DNA of 64,000 nucleotides from Liolophura sinensis (GCF_032854445.1 NC_088307.1:4216001-4280000); one strand, 5' to 3'. Counted from the first letter of the stretch, positions 33,332-44,770 are shown. The notes: generated by a model from the sequence alone, not told the origin. Program-made: numbers and translations.

Positions 33332-34078
33332 ATGTGGCCTCTCCGGACGGTTTTGAAACTGTTACGTCTCATACTGATGTGCATAATGTTGGAGACTTTG
33401 GTGCTAATCTCGCGAGTTTTTCCGGGAGTTATGAACGTGGTGGGTTACTTCGCTCCGGAACATGTGCGATTATTGCCAGGAAGTGAAGGTCGACTTAAAC
33501 AGCTTGGCCAGAATATGAGAAACTGGAACATGAGAGCCTCCCTGTATTTTAACGGCTTGACTGACGCCTTCCTGAGAACTCATGTCAACCATCGGGCACC
33601 AAACATTACAGTTTTCAATTTAGAGGGCTCCGAATGCAAACTTTTAGACTTTGCCAGAAAGGGACGCCCCCTGGTGGTGAACTTTGGAAGCTGCACCTGA
33701 CCTTCGTTTATGCTGAAGCAGGAGCACTTCAAAGACGTTGTCCGTCGCTTTGCGTCGTCAGCTGATTTTGTGCTGGTGTACATTCGAGAAGCACATCCGA
33801 CTTACCACGGTACGAACATCGTTGGAAAAATCGAGGACCACGTGACCATCGCGGACCGAATCGAGGCTGCCAAGCTTTTGTTGACCGATGAAGGTTATCC
33901 GTGTCAGGTGGTGGTTGAGAGCTTGGAGAATCGGGCGGTTTGGGAGTATGCTTGCCGACCGGAAAAGCTTGCCATTATTTTAGACGGAATTGTGGTGTAT
34001 CTTGGGAAGAGAGGTCCCCATGGTTACTTAATGGAAGAGGTGGAGGAGTGGCTCGTGCGCTTCACACGAAAAGAATAA
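33332..34078 (+). CDS. Iodothyronine deiodinase-like selenoprotein (UGA = Sec), plus-strand copy
   Basis: One exon encodes 248 residues if the in-frame TGA at 33698-33700 is read as selenocysteine (Sec123 in VVNFGSCT-U-PSF). Residues about 5-32 (LLRLILMCIMLETLVLI) are the predicted membrane anchor. The catalytic thioredoxin-like part contains SADFVLVYIREAHP, the DHVTIADRIEAAKLL segment matching the family's QHxxxxxR block, and the late KRGPHGYLMEEVEEWL, close to the vertebrate GxGPxxY...WL ending. Expected activity is reductive removal of iodine from iodothyronines, with inner- or outer-ring preference unknown. The ATG lies six bases after acceptor TCTGTCGTTTCAG (exon from 33326). A strong donor CAG|GTAAGG at 31115/31116 could mark the end of a 5' UTR exon. 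Two AATAAA motifs sit at the stop codon (34074-34079, 34084-34089); using them would remove any SECIS. Divergent from the minus-strand deiodinase 4.8 kb away. Confidence 0.93.
33698..33700 (+). other. Selenocysteine codon (TGA) of the plus-strand deiodinase
   Basis: TGA lies between FGSCT and PSFMLK in an otherwise open 249-codon frame. Same alignment position as the TGA in the paralogue at 28122-28120. Two independent genes carrying the stop at the same catalytic residue is strong evidence for recoding. Confidence 0.92.
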
Positions 34079-34129
34079 ACGCGAATAAACGTTAATTGTG
34101 GGATGCCATAAAACTACTCTACATGTAGC

Positions 34130-34440
34130 ATTTACCATGTGCTTATTTGCTTCGCGGTCCTCTTTTATTTTTATTAGCTTGCACATCACTTTCACTTTCA
34201 AAATCCTTTAATGTATGTTTACTTACTTGCAGCTGACTTTCAGTTTCAAAATCTTTTACGTATATTTATTCATCTGCGGTTCTGTTTCAGCTTCATTGCC
34301 ATATACTGTAATTCCATTATCCTTTTCTGTGTGTTTATTACTTTGCATTTCATTTACACGTTCAATATTCTTTATTGTGTATTTAGTTGCCTGCAATTCA
34401 CTCTCACTTTGGATGTTGTTTACTGGTGGATAGAATTTAA
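34130..34440 (+). repeat. Degenerate ~47-bp tandem repeat in the deiodinase 3' flank
   Basis: About five to six diverged units share CTTGCA--TCACTTTCA-TTTCAAAATC and TTTA-GTATATTTA. It begins about 50 nt after the stop codon, so it is probably transcribed. Confidence 0.5.
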
Positions 34441-34929
34441 ACAGTATGATTTAAATGCACAGCACAGAGAGAAAAATCAGAGCAGCGACGACAGCGTGAA
34501 AGCTGGCAAATGGTCACAGGTAATCGGTGAAACACGGCCTCTTGTCAATTTACCTCGATAAACCTAGGCCGACGTTCCATTTGCCACCTTAGAGACGATG
34601 TAATGAATGTTCCCTGTTGTATATACTCTATGAAGACGACGATGTTCTTGTTGATATTGTTTGGGATGCTGGTCTTATTAATTATGATCGAGGTTTGCAT
34701 TTGGAAATCTTTTTGACCGCACATCAATCATTATTATAGAAAAATGGCTTGGTAAGGTGGCACAGCCTTGCTGTTGTCGTACCATCTGTTACTCACGTCA
34801 GGACAAACCAGACAAAACCTTTGGGATGGTTATGATAATTCATCATTGACTTGTCACGGTATCCACAAAGTACAATAATAACACCCTCATCGCATCATCC
34901 CATTCAGGTCAAAGGAGGAATACTCTAAA

Positions 34930-35725
34930 GCTAGAAGCCCACAAATGCTGGTGCAGCAGTGAGCTTGTGGCGTGACAGTGATGAGCTACAGGCTTGATAG
35001 TGGTGAGTTAGTGGTGAGCAGAGGCCCCTAAACCTGGGCTAGCGATGAGTTAGGATCTTCTAAAGCTTGGCTAACGGTGAGCTAGTGGTGTTATAGTGGT
35101 GTGTTTATGGCATGATAGTGCTGAGCTAGAGGTGTGATAGTGTGAGCTAGGGATGAGCGAGTGGTGTGATAGTAGTGAACTAGCGGCGAACTAGCGACGA
35201 GGCATAGGCGTGATAGCGGTGAACAAGTGGCGTGATATAGGTGAGCTAGAGGCGATGTAGTGTTGAGCTACTGGTGGGCTATAGGCGTGATAGTGGTGAG
35301 CTATCCATGAGCTGGTGGCGTAATAGTGGTGAGCTATCTGTAAGCTGGTGGCGTGATAGTGGATAGATAGAGGCGTGGTGGTGGTGGTGTGCTAGCGATG
35401 AGCAAGTGGCGTGATATAGGTGAGCTAGAGGCGTGGTGGTGTTGAGCTACTGGTGTGTTATAGGCGTGATAGTGGTGAGCTATCCATGAGCTAGTGGGGT
35501 GATAATGGTGAGATAGAGGCGTGGTGGTGGCGTGCTAGCGATGAGCGAGTGGTGTGGTATAGGTGAGCTAGAGACGTGGTGGTGTTGAGCTACTGGTGTG
35601 CTATAGGCATGGTAGTGGTGAGCTATCCGTAAGCTGGTGGCGTGATAGCGGTGAGATAGAGGCGTGGTGGTGTGCTAAATGTGAACTAAATGCATGATGG
35701 TGGTGAGCTAGCTGTGGCGTGGCAC
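34930..35725 (+). repeat. GTGAGCTAG / GTGATAG repeat tract
   Basis: About 800 bp of irregular 20- to 45-bp units built from GGTGAGCTA, GGCGTGATAGTGG and GAGGCGTGGTGGTG. Open frames are not maintained. It lies 0.85-1.65 kb downstream of the plus-strand deiodinase; the next AATAAA is at 35946-35951. Confidence 0.7.
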
Positions 35726-35951
35726 AGGTAATCTGATTTAGCTTCATGGTCCATGCACTTGATTCAGGAACCTTTTTCCCTCTACTTTTTGTATAATACT
35801 TTCACATTTGTTGTTTTCTCATGTTCATAGATGTCTACATTTACCATAGCTCTTCACAACCTTAAAAAAACACCAAACTTGCCATTCAAAGTTTATTGTT
35901 TATGATGGTGTTTGCAGAAATCGCATTGCCTTCACCTGATGCCTTGAATAA

Positions 35952-37229
35952 ACTGATACGAGCGGGAAAAACATTCAACGTTACGTGCCTTATTCATTTA
36001 CATTTTATACATTTATTATTGGTCAAGTAGTAGGAGGCTTATACCAAAATTAAGACGACTGACCATTCCTCAATAAAGTCATGAGTTCGAATCCAACTCA
36101 AACTGATTTTGCTGCAATCTTGATACAAGATAAAAGTATGCGAAAGTCGGAAAAGCAAAAGTGGACTGTCAAAGAACCAAAGATTCATGCACTTTCGTCA
36201 TTTTTCATGCAATTGCAAATCTGCTTTTTAAAATTTACTTAGAGTGACCAAAATGCAAAAAAGAAGAAAAACCAATTAGGATCTATGGTGGGGTGTTGGG
36301 GCCATATTAATGAGACAGGAGCACAGTGAATGAGGTTACATATTATTTTAGTCTTTGAACATGCACTAATCCATGTAATTTCAAATCACATTTGTAAATA
36401 TTAAACTATATAGCACTAGGTACGTACTGCTATGTTGAGTACAGGAATGTATCAATCAGCGCGAATTTAGCAGCTTAAAGGAATCGGTGATTACATTGTG
36501 CTTGATCTTCTTCATTTAGGTTAAAAAAAAGTTTCACCAAAAAATCTAAGTCCTTATTTGCATTTTAGTAACTGTACAAAGATGCAAATGTTAGAAAAAA
36601 TCATAGAAACCATACTTGAAACCAGCATGAAGTCGCCTTTTAGATGAAGCGTACTTTATTTCATTTTCTCGAAGATGAAAGTTGATCTTCTTGACGAAAT
36701 TTCAGGCCGCAGTCTTTTTTACTAACCAGTTATCTCCCTTCCATCACAAACCGCGGCAGATTAATTTGACAAATAAAATTCACAAAAGTGAATGAATTCA
36801 ATCTATCTTTCTTTTATTTACATGGACATAACTAACACGACTGCCCAGAGTGAGATTCTGACAATTCTAACAAGAAAGCTATAGGGCCTACTATTGGACG
36901 GTTCGTTTTATCATTCTGTTGTTTTAAAGAGAGGCAGCACTTTTAGTTCACTGTCCGAGTTGTTGTGACGCTTGTTCTCAAGTCGATATATGCGGGTTTA
37001 TTCCTTGCCCTAGACAGCTTGTTCCCCCTCCCCCACCTCCTCACCCCCGTCTCATCCCCTACCCCATCCCACCCCTCACAGACAGACTTTTATTGCTGGT
37101 GGGGCCTGGATGGCCTCAAAGAAGTCGGCAACGTTGGAGGTGTCATATACACAGTCTACCCTTCGATGCATGAAGACGATACGCTTATCCTCCACCAGTA
37201 TATTTGTACGTCCCTCGCAATGACCCAGT
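35952..37229. other. No gene recognised
   Basis: AT-rich. A tRNA-like SINE remnant (GAGTTCGAATCCAACTC) lies near 36080-36100. The ORF at 36965-37231 has no recognised motif and runs into the SINE at 37230. Confidence 0.45.
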
Positions 37230-37366
37230 AGCTTTTCACCAATGCGGTCGTTGTGAGTTCAAATCCAGCTCATGCTGGCTTTCCCTCCAGTCGTATGTGC
37301 GGATGGTCGTGGGATTCCCCCTGGCACTGGCCGATTTCCTCCCACCATAATGCTGGCAGCTGTCGA
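37230..37366 (+). repeat. SINE family A, partial
   Basis: TCACCAATGCGGTCGTTGTG, GTTCAAATCCAGCTCATGCT, GGATGGTCGTGGGATTCCCC and TCCCACCATAATGCTGGCAG; the 3' tail is missing. Confidence 0.75.
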
Positions 37367-37814
37367 GCTTGGACCTGTTACGGCTCTCTACGGCTTCTGT
37401 AATTTTTTACAGCTGAACAAATATGGGCTGAATTCAATAATCAGTTTATGAAAGAATCACAATGAAATGTGATATGAAATCTTCCTGAATCAGTAGACGG
37501 TAGCTTTGAAAAATTGTAAGTGACCAGATTCTTGACTAAGGCATGAAACATCAGTCAAAGGAATTCGAAATAACTTCGTTAAGCAACAAGAATCAATTCC
37601 ACAACTCCAGGTTTGATTTAAATTCTTTATTTAAGTATGGCCTGATCTATTATAACTAAAAACAATATGTAAATCTATGTATTGCAATAGGCATTCCTAT
37701 ACCAATCGTGGAGCATAATGGACGTTATATTTCAATATTTTGAAAATAACATAAAACAATTATACAACATGGACAATAAAACCAGAGCAACGACAATAGT
37801 GACGATAGCGATAG

Positions 37815-37922
37815 TGACAACATATATACTTGTGTCAACATATAGACTTGTGACAACATATATACTTGTGTCAATATATATACTTGTGACAACATATATA
37901 CTTGTGACAACATATATACTTG
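37815..37922. repeat. 18-bp minisatellite
   Basis: About six units of ACTTGTGACAACATATAT with small changes. Open on both strands only because 18 is divisible by three. Confidence 0.75.
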
Positions 37923-38388
37923 AATAGAACACATAACACATTTCCCATATACAGCCTGCGTTCAGTGAAACCCACGCCGGCTAAGAAATCCGTGAATCCT
38001 CAGAATCACAGTCAACTCATTTGAGCGACTTTGACTAGTTTTTGTACTGTATTTGGGAATATTCTAAGGGCACTTCTGACTTTGTTACTCAACGATAACA
38101 CTTTTCGACTAAAGGTTACAAGAAGCATAAGCACAAATGGACCGACCCTTTCTTTTAGGTGACATCATCTTATCCCAAATCGTCTACATGAGTTAATCCA
38201 CAGCTGGAGATCTGAGAGTTGAAATTACTGATGATGTGTATTGTTCTGAACTTTCACCAAGTTAAGATTTTGTTAAGCTGGACGCTATGATATATGGACA
38301 ACACGTCAAAACTTTACCCTATAACAAATAAATAATCGTGACTGATTAAACTCTACATTGCCCAGATGTTAGTTCTGGCCCTTCTGAT

Positions 38389-38967
38389 CCCTCAACCCTT
38401 TTGCATATTTTTTTTCAGCGCAATTTATGCACGTTTAAATTGGTTGGATTGGCCAGTTTCAGGGATTCACAAAAGTAAAATTTTATCAGTCAACACAGAA
38501 TAATGCCTTGAGAATATGCTTGAATAAACACCTCGCAAACATCCGAAATGGTTGAAGAATTACAGTATGAGAATATGTGTTTAACTATTTTGCTCTTGAA
38601 CGTTTTGACCTATGTACCCATATACCAATCAAAACATCAATGTATATGAGTTCCGTTTTGTGTGCAACTGTTCACATATCCATGTTGGCGAATGTGTTCA
38701 TTACGATGTGCACACGCTGCCTCAAGGCCTAGCTGTTTCAGTCAAAAGTAACAAACGCCCTCGACCCGACATCACACATCTGTCTTAGTCTTAAATTAAA
38801 ATTGTAATCATTAACTTTAGTATATTCCTTGCCGTTATTTTAGCTGACTGTTGTTGTACAATAACTTATTCAGAATTTACGATGTCAAACAATATTTTGA
38901 CTTTGTTACACCAGAAATAACAATTTTAAAATGATTTGAAAGTTTGAGTTAAGTCTAAGATCGCTTC
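38389..38967. repeat. Element with two parts seen elsewhere in the window
   Basis: 38389-38575 matches the flank of the 39-bp minisatellite (12943-13130) and includes one partial unit. 38831-38967 matches 7736-7862. This may be one old ~580-bp transposable element of which the other loci keep different pieces. Confidence 0.45.
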
Positions 38968-38969
38968 AT

Positions 38970-40905
38970 GGTCCCTGGTCAAGGTATTTGTTTACGTCCT
39001 TGGCTTTCATCATGAGAAAATACTGGCTGGATTCGTGTCAACCATGAGAGACATCAAAGCTTTCCATATTGTTATTTTATGAAGTCATTGTAGTAATTCG
39101 GTAGTTACGAAAGCTTTGTTGGTAAATTAATCAATTTGGTGATGATGTTGTTGCATTTTCACGGGCACATGCATTTGGTGAAATAGATCAGAAAGATGCC
39201 TTTATAATCCATGAGTCTAATTAAACTGTCTATATAGGTCGCCGTGGTACTTAAAAAAACCTCAGAGATCAAGGGGGTGTCGGGGAGCGTGAAGCAGTGG
39301 GGTGGGGGTTTTCGGCCTCAGCACTGTGAAACTGGCCCTAAATCATGATAAGATGTTTCCAACAAGGTGACTATTGAGGAGACACCTCCTTTATAACAGA
39401 GCTGTATTTAATTAGCACACATATGGCAGTTGTTATTTTGTTTACAGAGATACTTACACCGTTTCTATTCAGCCCGTATCCGCTTGGAAGGTTCCGGCAG
39501 CCAAATTGGCATTTTAGCAAGACCCAAACAGATGTCCATCTTGGAGTGCCATCTTTAAAATCCTGCTCAATCTCTCTTATGGGGGATTTGGCTTTTTGAG
39601 AGGGATCCGATGGAAATGTCGGAGGAGACAAAAGAGCATTCGTGGAGCATAGGCTTTGTGGGTATGATCTCAGTTGGTTTCTGATTTGTTTGCATTAATG
39701 CTCTCTCGCCAGTATTCCGCCAAGAAATGCAGTGGGCAAACAAAGAATAAAAGGACTTTTGAAAAAAACCAACAATGCGAATCAAGTTAAATAAATCCGC
39801 TGCAATGAATAATTTACACCGGAAGATTGTTAGGTAAACAGGTACAATAAAGAGTGATTAGGGCACATAAAATCTGGTTTGATTACCTCACCTGACCCTA
39901 CGGGCACCTGCTAGGAAGACATAGTAGAGCGAGGTGGGTGGAAGGGGGTAAATGGATAGATCAGAAGTTCATTTACGCTTCCGTATAGATAGTCATTTCC
40001 CTAATTTTTGAATGAAAGGAAAAAACACGAATTCTTAAAACGGAAACTGTACTAACGTTAAACTGAACATTTTTTAAGTGGCGGAGGAGGGAAATGTTTG
40101 GTAAAATACCCTGCTGTAATTTTTATTTCACAGCCTTCTAAATGTTCAATTAATGCTCATGATGCGTTTCACATTAGAAGAAGTCTTGTAATCTAACTTT
40201 CCAGACATCATAAAGGTGTCGGCATGCACTCATGGTATCGCATTTGCCATGTTATATCGCACTGAAAAAAGAATGCACGCTCTTGTTTTCCACTGTTTGA
40301 TCACATATTAATACATCCACGCACTGATCAAGACCTATACAGTGACTATATTTGGACGCAAACAGAATAGTCAATCACCCATTCGTTTTTACACACCTCA
40401 AACTATATATAATAAGCATGCCCCCACACTGCACTAGTTTCAGGGCGATTTTTTCAATTCGGCCTGTCATTATTCACTGCCTAAGTTTAATTTGTTTTTA
40501 ATATCTGAAGTGTCCTGGGCCAAGTTTCACATTTTTTTATCGTACATTTGTTGCATGGCTTTTTGTATGTCACTATAACCGTTCCATTGTCCTATATGTG
40601 CGATTATCGTACAAGTACGACATCTTTGTGAAACTGGGCCCAGGTATATATACTTTTTTTCGATAATGCAGTGTGGTGAAATACGTTGAACTAACCAGTT
40701 TTACCACTGATTTCAAATTACCGTGATAAAAATATACGTGGGGTTTCAATAGTGATAAATAAAATAACAAACTGATTAATCAGTTATATGAGAGAACCAA
40801 TGCACTGTAATTATAAACATATTCTCATAACAGCGAGGGATAGGTCAGCTTATATAGCTATATATAAGTTAAGCAATACACCGGTTAAAACATATCCCCA
40901 CATAA
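38970..40905. other. No gene recognised
   Basis: Short open frames only (longest 86 codons at 39631-39371, minus strand). No protein motif or repeat array. Confidence 0.5.
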
Positions 40906-40909
40906 CTAC

Positions 40910-41141
40910 ACTAAAAAAATTAACCTGTTAGCTATAACAGAAAGTCTGTTTTCTTAGTGATGCTACAATATATTCTGTTATAATAACATAATATTCTGTC
41001 ATACTCAACCTAATGTCTTATTTATCTAATAGAATGTTTTAGAATATTTAACCAAATAATGTATTGCAATCAGAGGATACATTTTAGCATCAGTCAGATA
41101 ACAGACTTTCTTTTAAAATTAACAGATTAATTTTTTTGAGT
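40910..41141. mobile_element. MITE-like inverted-repeat element, copy 3 (best preserved)
   Basis: Left end CACTAAAAAAATTAACCTGT and right end AACAGATTAATTTTTTTGAGTG are inverted repeats extending about 65 bp inward. TA on each side fits a Tc1/mariner-type target duplication. There is no coding capacity. Confidence 0.75.
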
Positions 41142-41146
41142 GTAAT

Positions 41147-42600
41147 ATTTCTTCATGATTGCATGTCCTAATCTTGCTCATCCCTCTCTTTCTCGAACCC
41201 TGGGCATCCCCTATCCCTCCTCTCCATCTAGCACACTGCTCCCTGCTTCTCCTTATCTCTGCTGTTAATCTGACATCTGTGCCCTGCCAGGTAAGAGTGT
41301 GAGACAGACAGGAAATTATCATGGCGATTGTTTTCCTGCTGGCGGATATTCCCCATTATTGATTGCCATCGATAAGAGGAATTGACGGCGTCATATCTGT
41401 ACAGATGTCACATTCCAGCATATGTGCCATCAGATACAGGGGAGAGGATAAAGGTGGTCAGAGAGAGTATTCTGTATCCATTATTCCATCTGACTGATTT
41501 TTAGGATTTGCTGGCGTTATTTTCAGAATCTATGAATAAAAAAAAAATAGCACATTGTAAAACTGCAAGTAAATTTTTTCTACAACGCTATCGGTACATC
41601 TGCACTTAAATATGATCAAAACCCTCACTTGAAGAGACCCACAAAGTTCTTTTAAACGGATCGTACATTTAAAGATAGATTCGTCAAATTTAATGGCTAC
41701 CTGTTTGGGTGTGTGGTTATTCGTACAGGACTCTTCGGGTGCAGTATAACAGAGATGCAGTAGAGTGACAACTGTATCCATGACAGCAAAAATTCAAGCC
41801 TATCATCCTTCAATTATTTACAATTATATCTTTACTTTGACAAGAAGAAACTGGAAAACGAGAAGAAACTGAATTATAAAAGAAGTGACACGTGATGACC
41901 CCTGAAAAAGTTTCCATGTATACTGTAAGAGCGTTAGAGCGTTTTCTTCTTTCTGTCCATTGTGATTGATTGAGCTAATAGAACATGATTTCATCTCCTT
42001 CAAGTGTATAATTATAGTCCTACGTATGTAAAACCTGATTTTCTATCGACAGGTGTTTCTAATTTCACGTATACCCACCGGAATCAGGTAAAGGTGAATT
42101 CCGAGATAATGAACTGAACCCTGTGGAGACGCCGCTCTCAGGTCCTGTAATTAAATCTCTCGCCGTCATGGATCTATGTTATTATCTTTGAATAAAACTT
42201 TTGAATTCTTTATCCACTCTCTTTTTATACCTACATAAGAATATTCCTGTTTTTGAGACACGGGAGCAGGTGGTTTTACGCTTCTGTGAACTTTCCCTAT
42301 GTAGGTCAGCTTCACACTTAGTCCTGCCTTATAACCATGCCGTTTTATAGTCCTCTGGGTGCTTGGAAAGTAACTCTATATAAAAATCGCGTATACTGTG
42401 AAGTAATAAACACTAACATATACCACTTGAAAAAATCATAAAGTAGAACAAAATATGTTTACATCAAATTTTCATATTTTATCTTATGCTAAATGTGAAA
42501 TCTTGGTGGTTAAATTCTACTCATTTATTATATCACAACTACTTTTATTCCTAAGATTTTGCTTCGTGTGGCACTCGCGTGGTGTAAATATATATTTTTT
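41147..42600. other. No gene recognised
   Basis: Includes a pyrimidine-rich run ending in a strong donor-like CCAG|GTAAGAG near 41290, but the sequence before it gives no recognised peptide. Confidence 0.4.
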
Positions 42601-42611
42601 TTTCAGGAAAG

Positions 42612-42742
42612 ATGGCTCGGGTTATAATATCCAGTTAACGAACTGCGAGGTCTTTAAGCAGTGTTTCATTGGAATGCGCCAACGTCCTGTAATAGGCGTA
42701 CCACTCATTGTTACATTATTCTTTTCATCCGCTGCCCTATAA
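42612..42742 (+). other. Exon-like segment with motif KQCFIG, copy 1
   Basis: An acceptor-like TTTTTTTTTCAG is followed by an open stretch reading DGSGYNIQLT, NCEVFKQCFIGMRQRP and VIGVP. A second copy at 44120-44261 reads INWNVLKQCFIGVSQGA and LFGLP. Over 23 aligned codons the copies differ at 8 first, 1 second and 10 third positions, which is the pattern of a protein-coding past. Family not recognised. It could be an exon of an unknown gene or a pseudogene piece. Confidence 0.4.
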
Positions 42743-42782
42743 GCATTTGTTCAACTGTGCCAAAATGCTGTAAGTTAAAAAG

Positions 42783-43112
42783 ATTTATTTATTTATTTGA
42801 TTGGTGTTTTACGCCGTTCTCAAGAACACTTCACTTATACGACGGCGGTCAGCACTATGAGGGAAAGAAACCGGATATAACCTTGAGGGGATAGTGCAAC
42901 GACTGGTTGACCCGTATCAGTACAATGGCGGGGCGGCTTCAGTGAAGCAGCACTAGATAAAATAGTGGTCGAAATACGTCCTGCAACAAGGAGGCACATC
43001 ACATGCATTCTAACGACTCCTTCGTCATCACACGATTGAAAAATTGTTAAATACATCATTCCTCACCACCGTATCCTCATCACTAAGCCCCAAATACTCA
43101 CTCACTCACTCC
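42783..43112. repeat. Chimeric SINE: antisense family A end joined to sense family B
   Basis: 42783-42893 is the reverse of a family A 3' part (TTGATTGGTGTTTTACGCCG, ACTTATACGACGGCGG). At about 42893 it switches without a gap to sense family B (GGGGATAGTGCAACGACTGG ... CACTCACTCACT). The B head is missing. Confidence 0.75.
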
Positions 43113-43639
43113 ATGGCAAACCACAGTGGAGTCCGTCTCTAACATTCGTTTGTGCACAGCTGTGTCCTCTTGAACTTAGTTCCTAAACCATTAATAATTA
43201 TACAGGTACATGCTGGGCTGATATGGACCTAATACACGGCTAGGTATAAAACCCTAGAATTATCCCTTCAGAGAAATAGTTAATGACTTAATGTATTTTG
43301 TGATGATATTTACAAGAGTCAAAACCCTACATTACAACCCAATCATCATGCTGTTGATGGACAAATCGGCGCGCACTATTATGAGTTGTACAGATTTTAT
43401 GAAGTTCGTCAGATACTGACAGCCTGTGACATGTGTAGTATACTAAATGGACACAGTTGGATACTGGATGGAATTCCCTAGCCAGTCCGATCAGTGCATG
43501 TGTACTCGTGGATTTTAGTGAATGTAATTACATAATAATCAACCCCAACACTGCAAAAAATCTCAAGATTTTCTTTGCAAAAAATTTTGTAAGTACGTAC
43601 ACGTGAATGCAGCAACGTAGATCTAACGTAAATGAAAAA

Positions 43640-43936
43640 TTCATGGGAAACATGCATTCTGGATCGTGTTATATTGAACTGTGTGTGGTAATGGGGTGTG
43701 TTGTAATGAGGAAGAGGTGTATTTACCTAGTTGTGAAACACAGCGGGTGGCAATTCCTCACAAGCATTCAGTACAGAATACACCAGGACTTATACCAAGA
43801 AGAATTGATCATTACAAGGGTTTCGATAGAGTACACGGATTCTTCAAAGAAAACCAAACTGGTCACACATGAGTGGGCATCGGTGGAGATTCTCCCACCA
43901 CTTATGCCGTCAGTCGCAAAGGATCGTGCTGTGAAT
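43640..43936 (+). other. Cysteine-rich open segment, coding status unclear
   Basis: Two overlapping frames are open. One reads VCGNGVCCNEEEVYLPSCET; the other reads GSCYIELCVVMGCVV and later ELIITRVSIEY. The counterpart at about 45730-45880 is about two thirds identical, but differences are spread evenly over the three codon positions. There is no support for either frame. Confidence 0.25.
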
Positions 43937-44770
43937 TGACAATGTCTTAACCTCTGCATTCCACAAAATCAAGCCATTAAATTAACAATGTTTGCATCAG
44001 CGGTCTCGCTAATACCCTTTAATTAGAACCTCCTAAGTTTTGTTACCTTTCCAATGTGAAATGCATGAAGTTAGTGAGTTTCTGCTGCTGAGATTTCTGG
44101 TGCAGATTTGGCTGAATTTGTCACTTGGGTTTAAAAGAAATATGAATTGGGTTGTAGAATTCAGTTTTATAAATTGGAATGTCTTAAAGCAATGTTTTAT
44201 TGGAGTGAGCCAAGGTGCATTATTCGGCCTACCACGTTCCCGGCATACTCCCTGTCTATCGTAAATACAAGTAAGACTTTATTTACGCGTAATTAAAAAC
44301 ATGATGACGCTTTCACGCAAGCTAGAAAGTACAGTAACGTTAAATACATAAATATTCTTTGTGGGTACCTCATCTGCTTATATTAAAACACACATTCACA
44401 GTTATCCAAAATAATGAGTTATTTTCTGCATTTACAAACAGTTTAGCTTTATAGGTACCATTTTATTAACGGCAATTAATCATTTACCTATAGTTATGCA
44501 TCGTTTATGATAGTTGTGTCCATAGATGGAGATGTCATTAAAATTAATCACCATACAGGAAACTATAGGTCCATTGTGAAAAATCATACCGGGTTAATTT
44601 TGTTTCATTCCAGGTAGATATAATGGGGGAAGTTACGCATGGCAAATCATTGTCGGGACCGTCTCTAATATTCGGAGAAAATATATCCTGGACTAAGAAT
44701 ACCACTCAACATATAGTATGTTATTATGATTGTCTAAATCGATATAATGGGGTAGACCCAGGAATTTTCT

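Larger units (their letters stand above)
42600..44115 (+). repeat. Tandem duplication of ~1.5 kb, copy 1
   Basis: Three landmarks recur about 1.5 kb downstream or later in the same order: the KQCFIG segment (42.63 and 44.14 kb), CATGGCAAA plus CCGTCTCTAA (43.11 and 44.64 kb), and AGAATTSATCATYACAAG (43.80 and 45.78 kb). Confidence 0.65.

Noticed and set aside
33332-33700. Deiodinase TGA as a nonsense mutation (pseudogene)
   Set aside because: The frame stays open with family motifs for 125 codons beyond it, and the paralogue has TGA at the same catalytic residue.
35041-35080. ATGA...AAA...TGA layout with GTTAG/CTAAC stem as a SECIS
   Set aside because: Only a 5-bp stem, and two extra bases separate it from the 3' GA, so the non-Watson-Crick core cannot form properly.
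43681-43935. Second in-frame TGA (43870-43872) as another selenocysteine
   Set aside because: No family similarity on either side, and comparison with the duplicate shows no codon-position bias.
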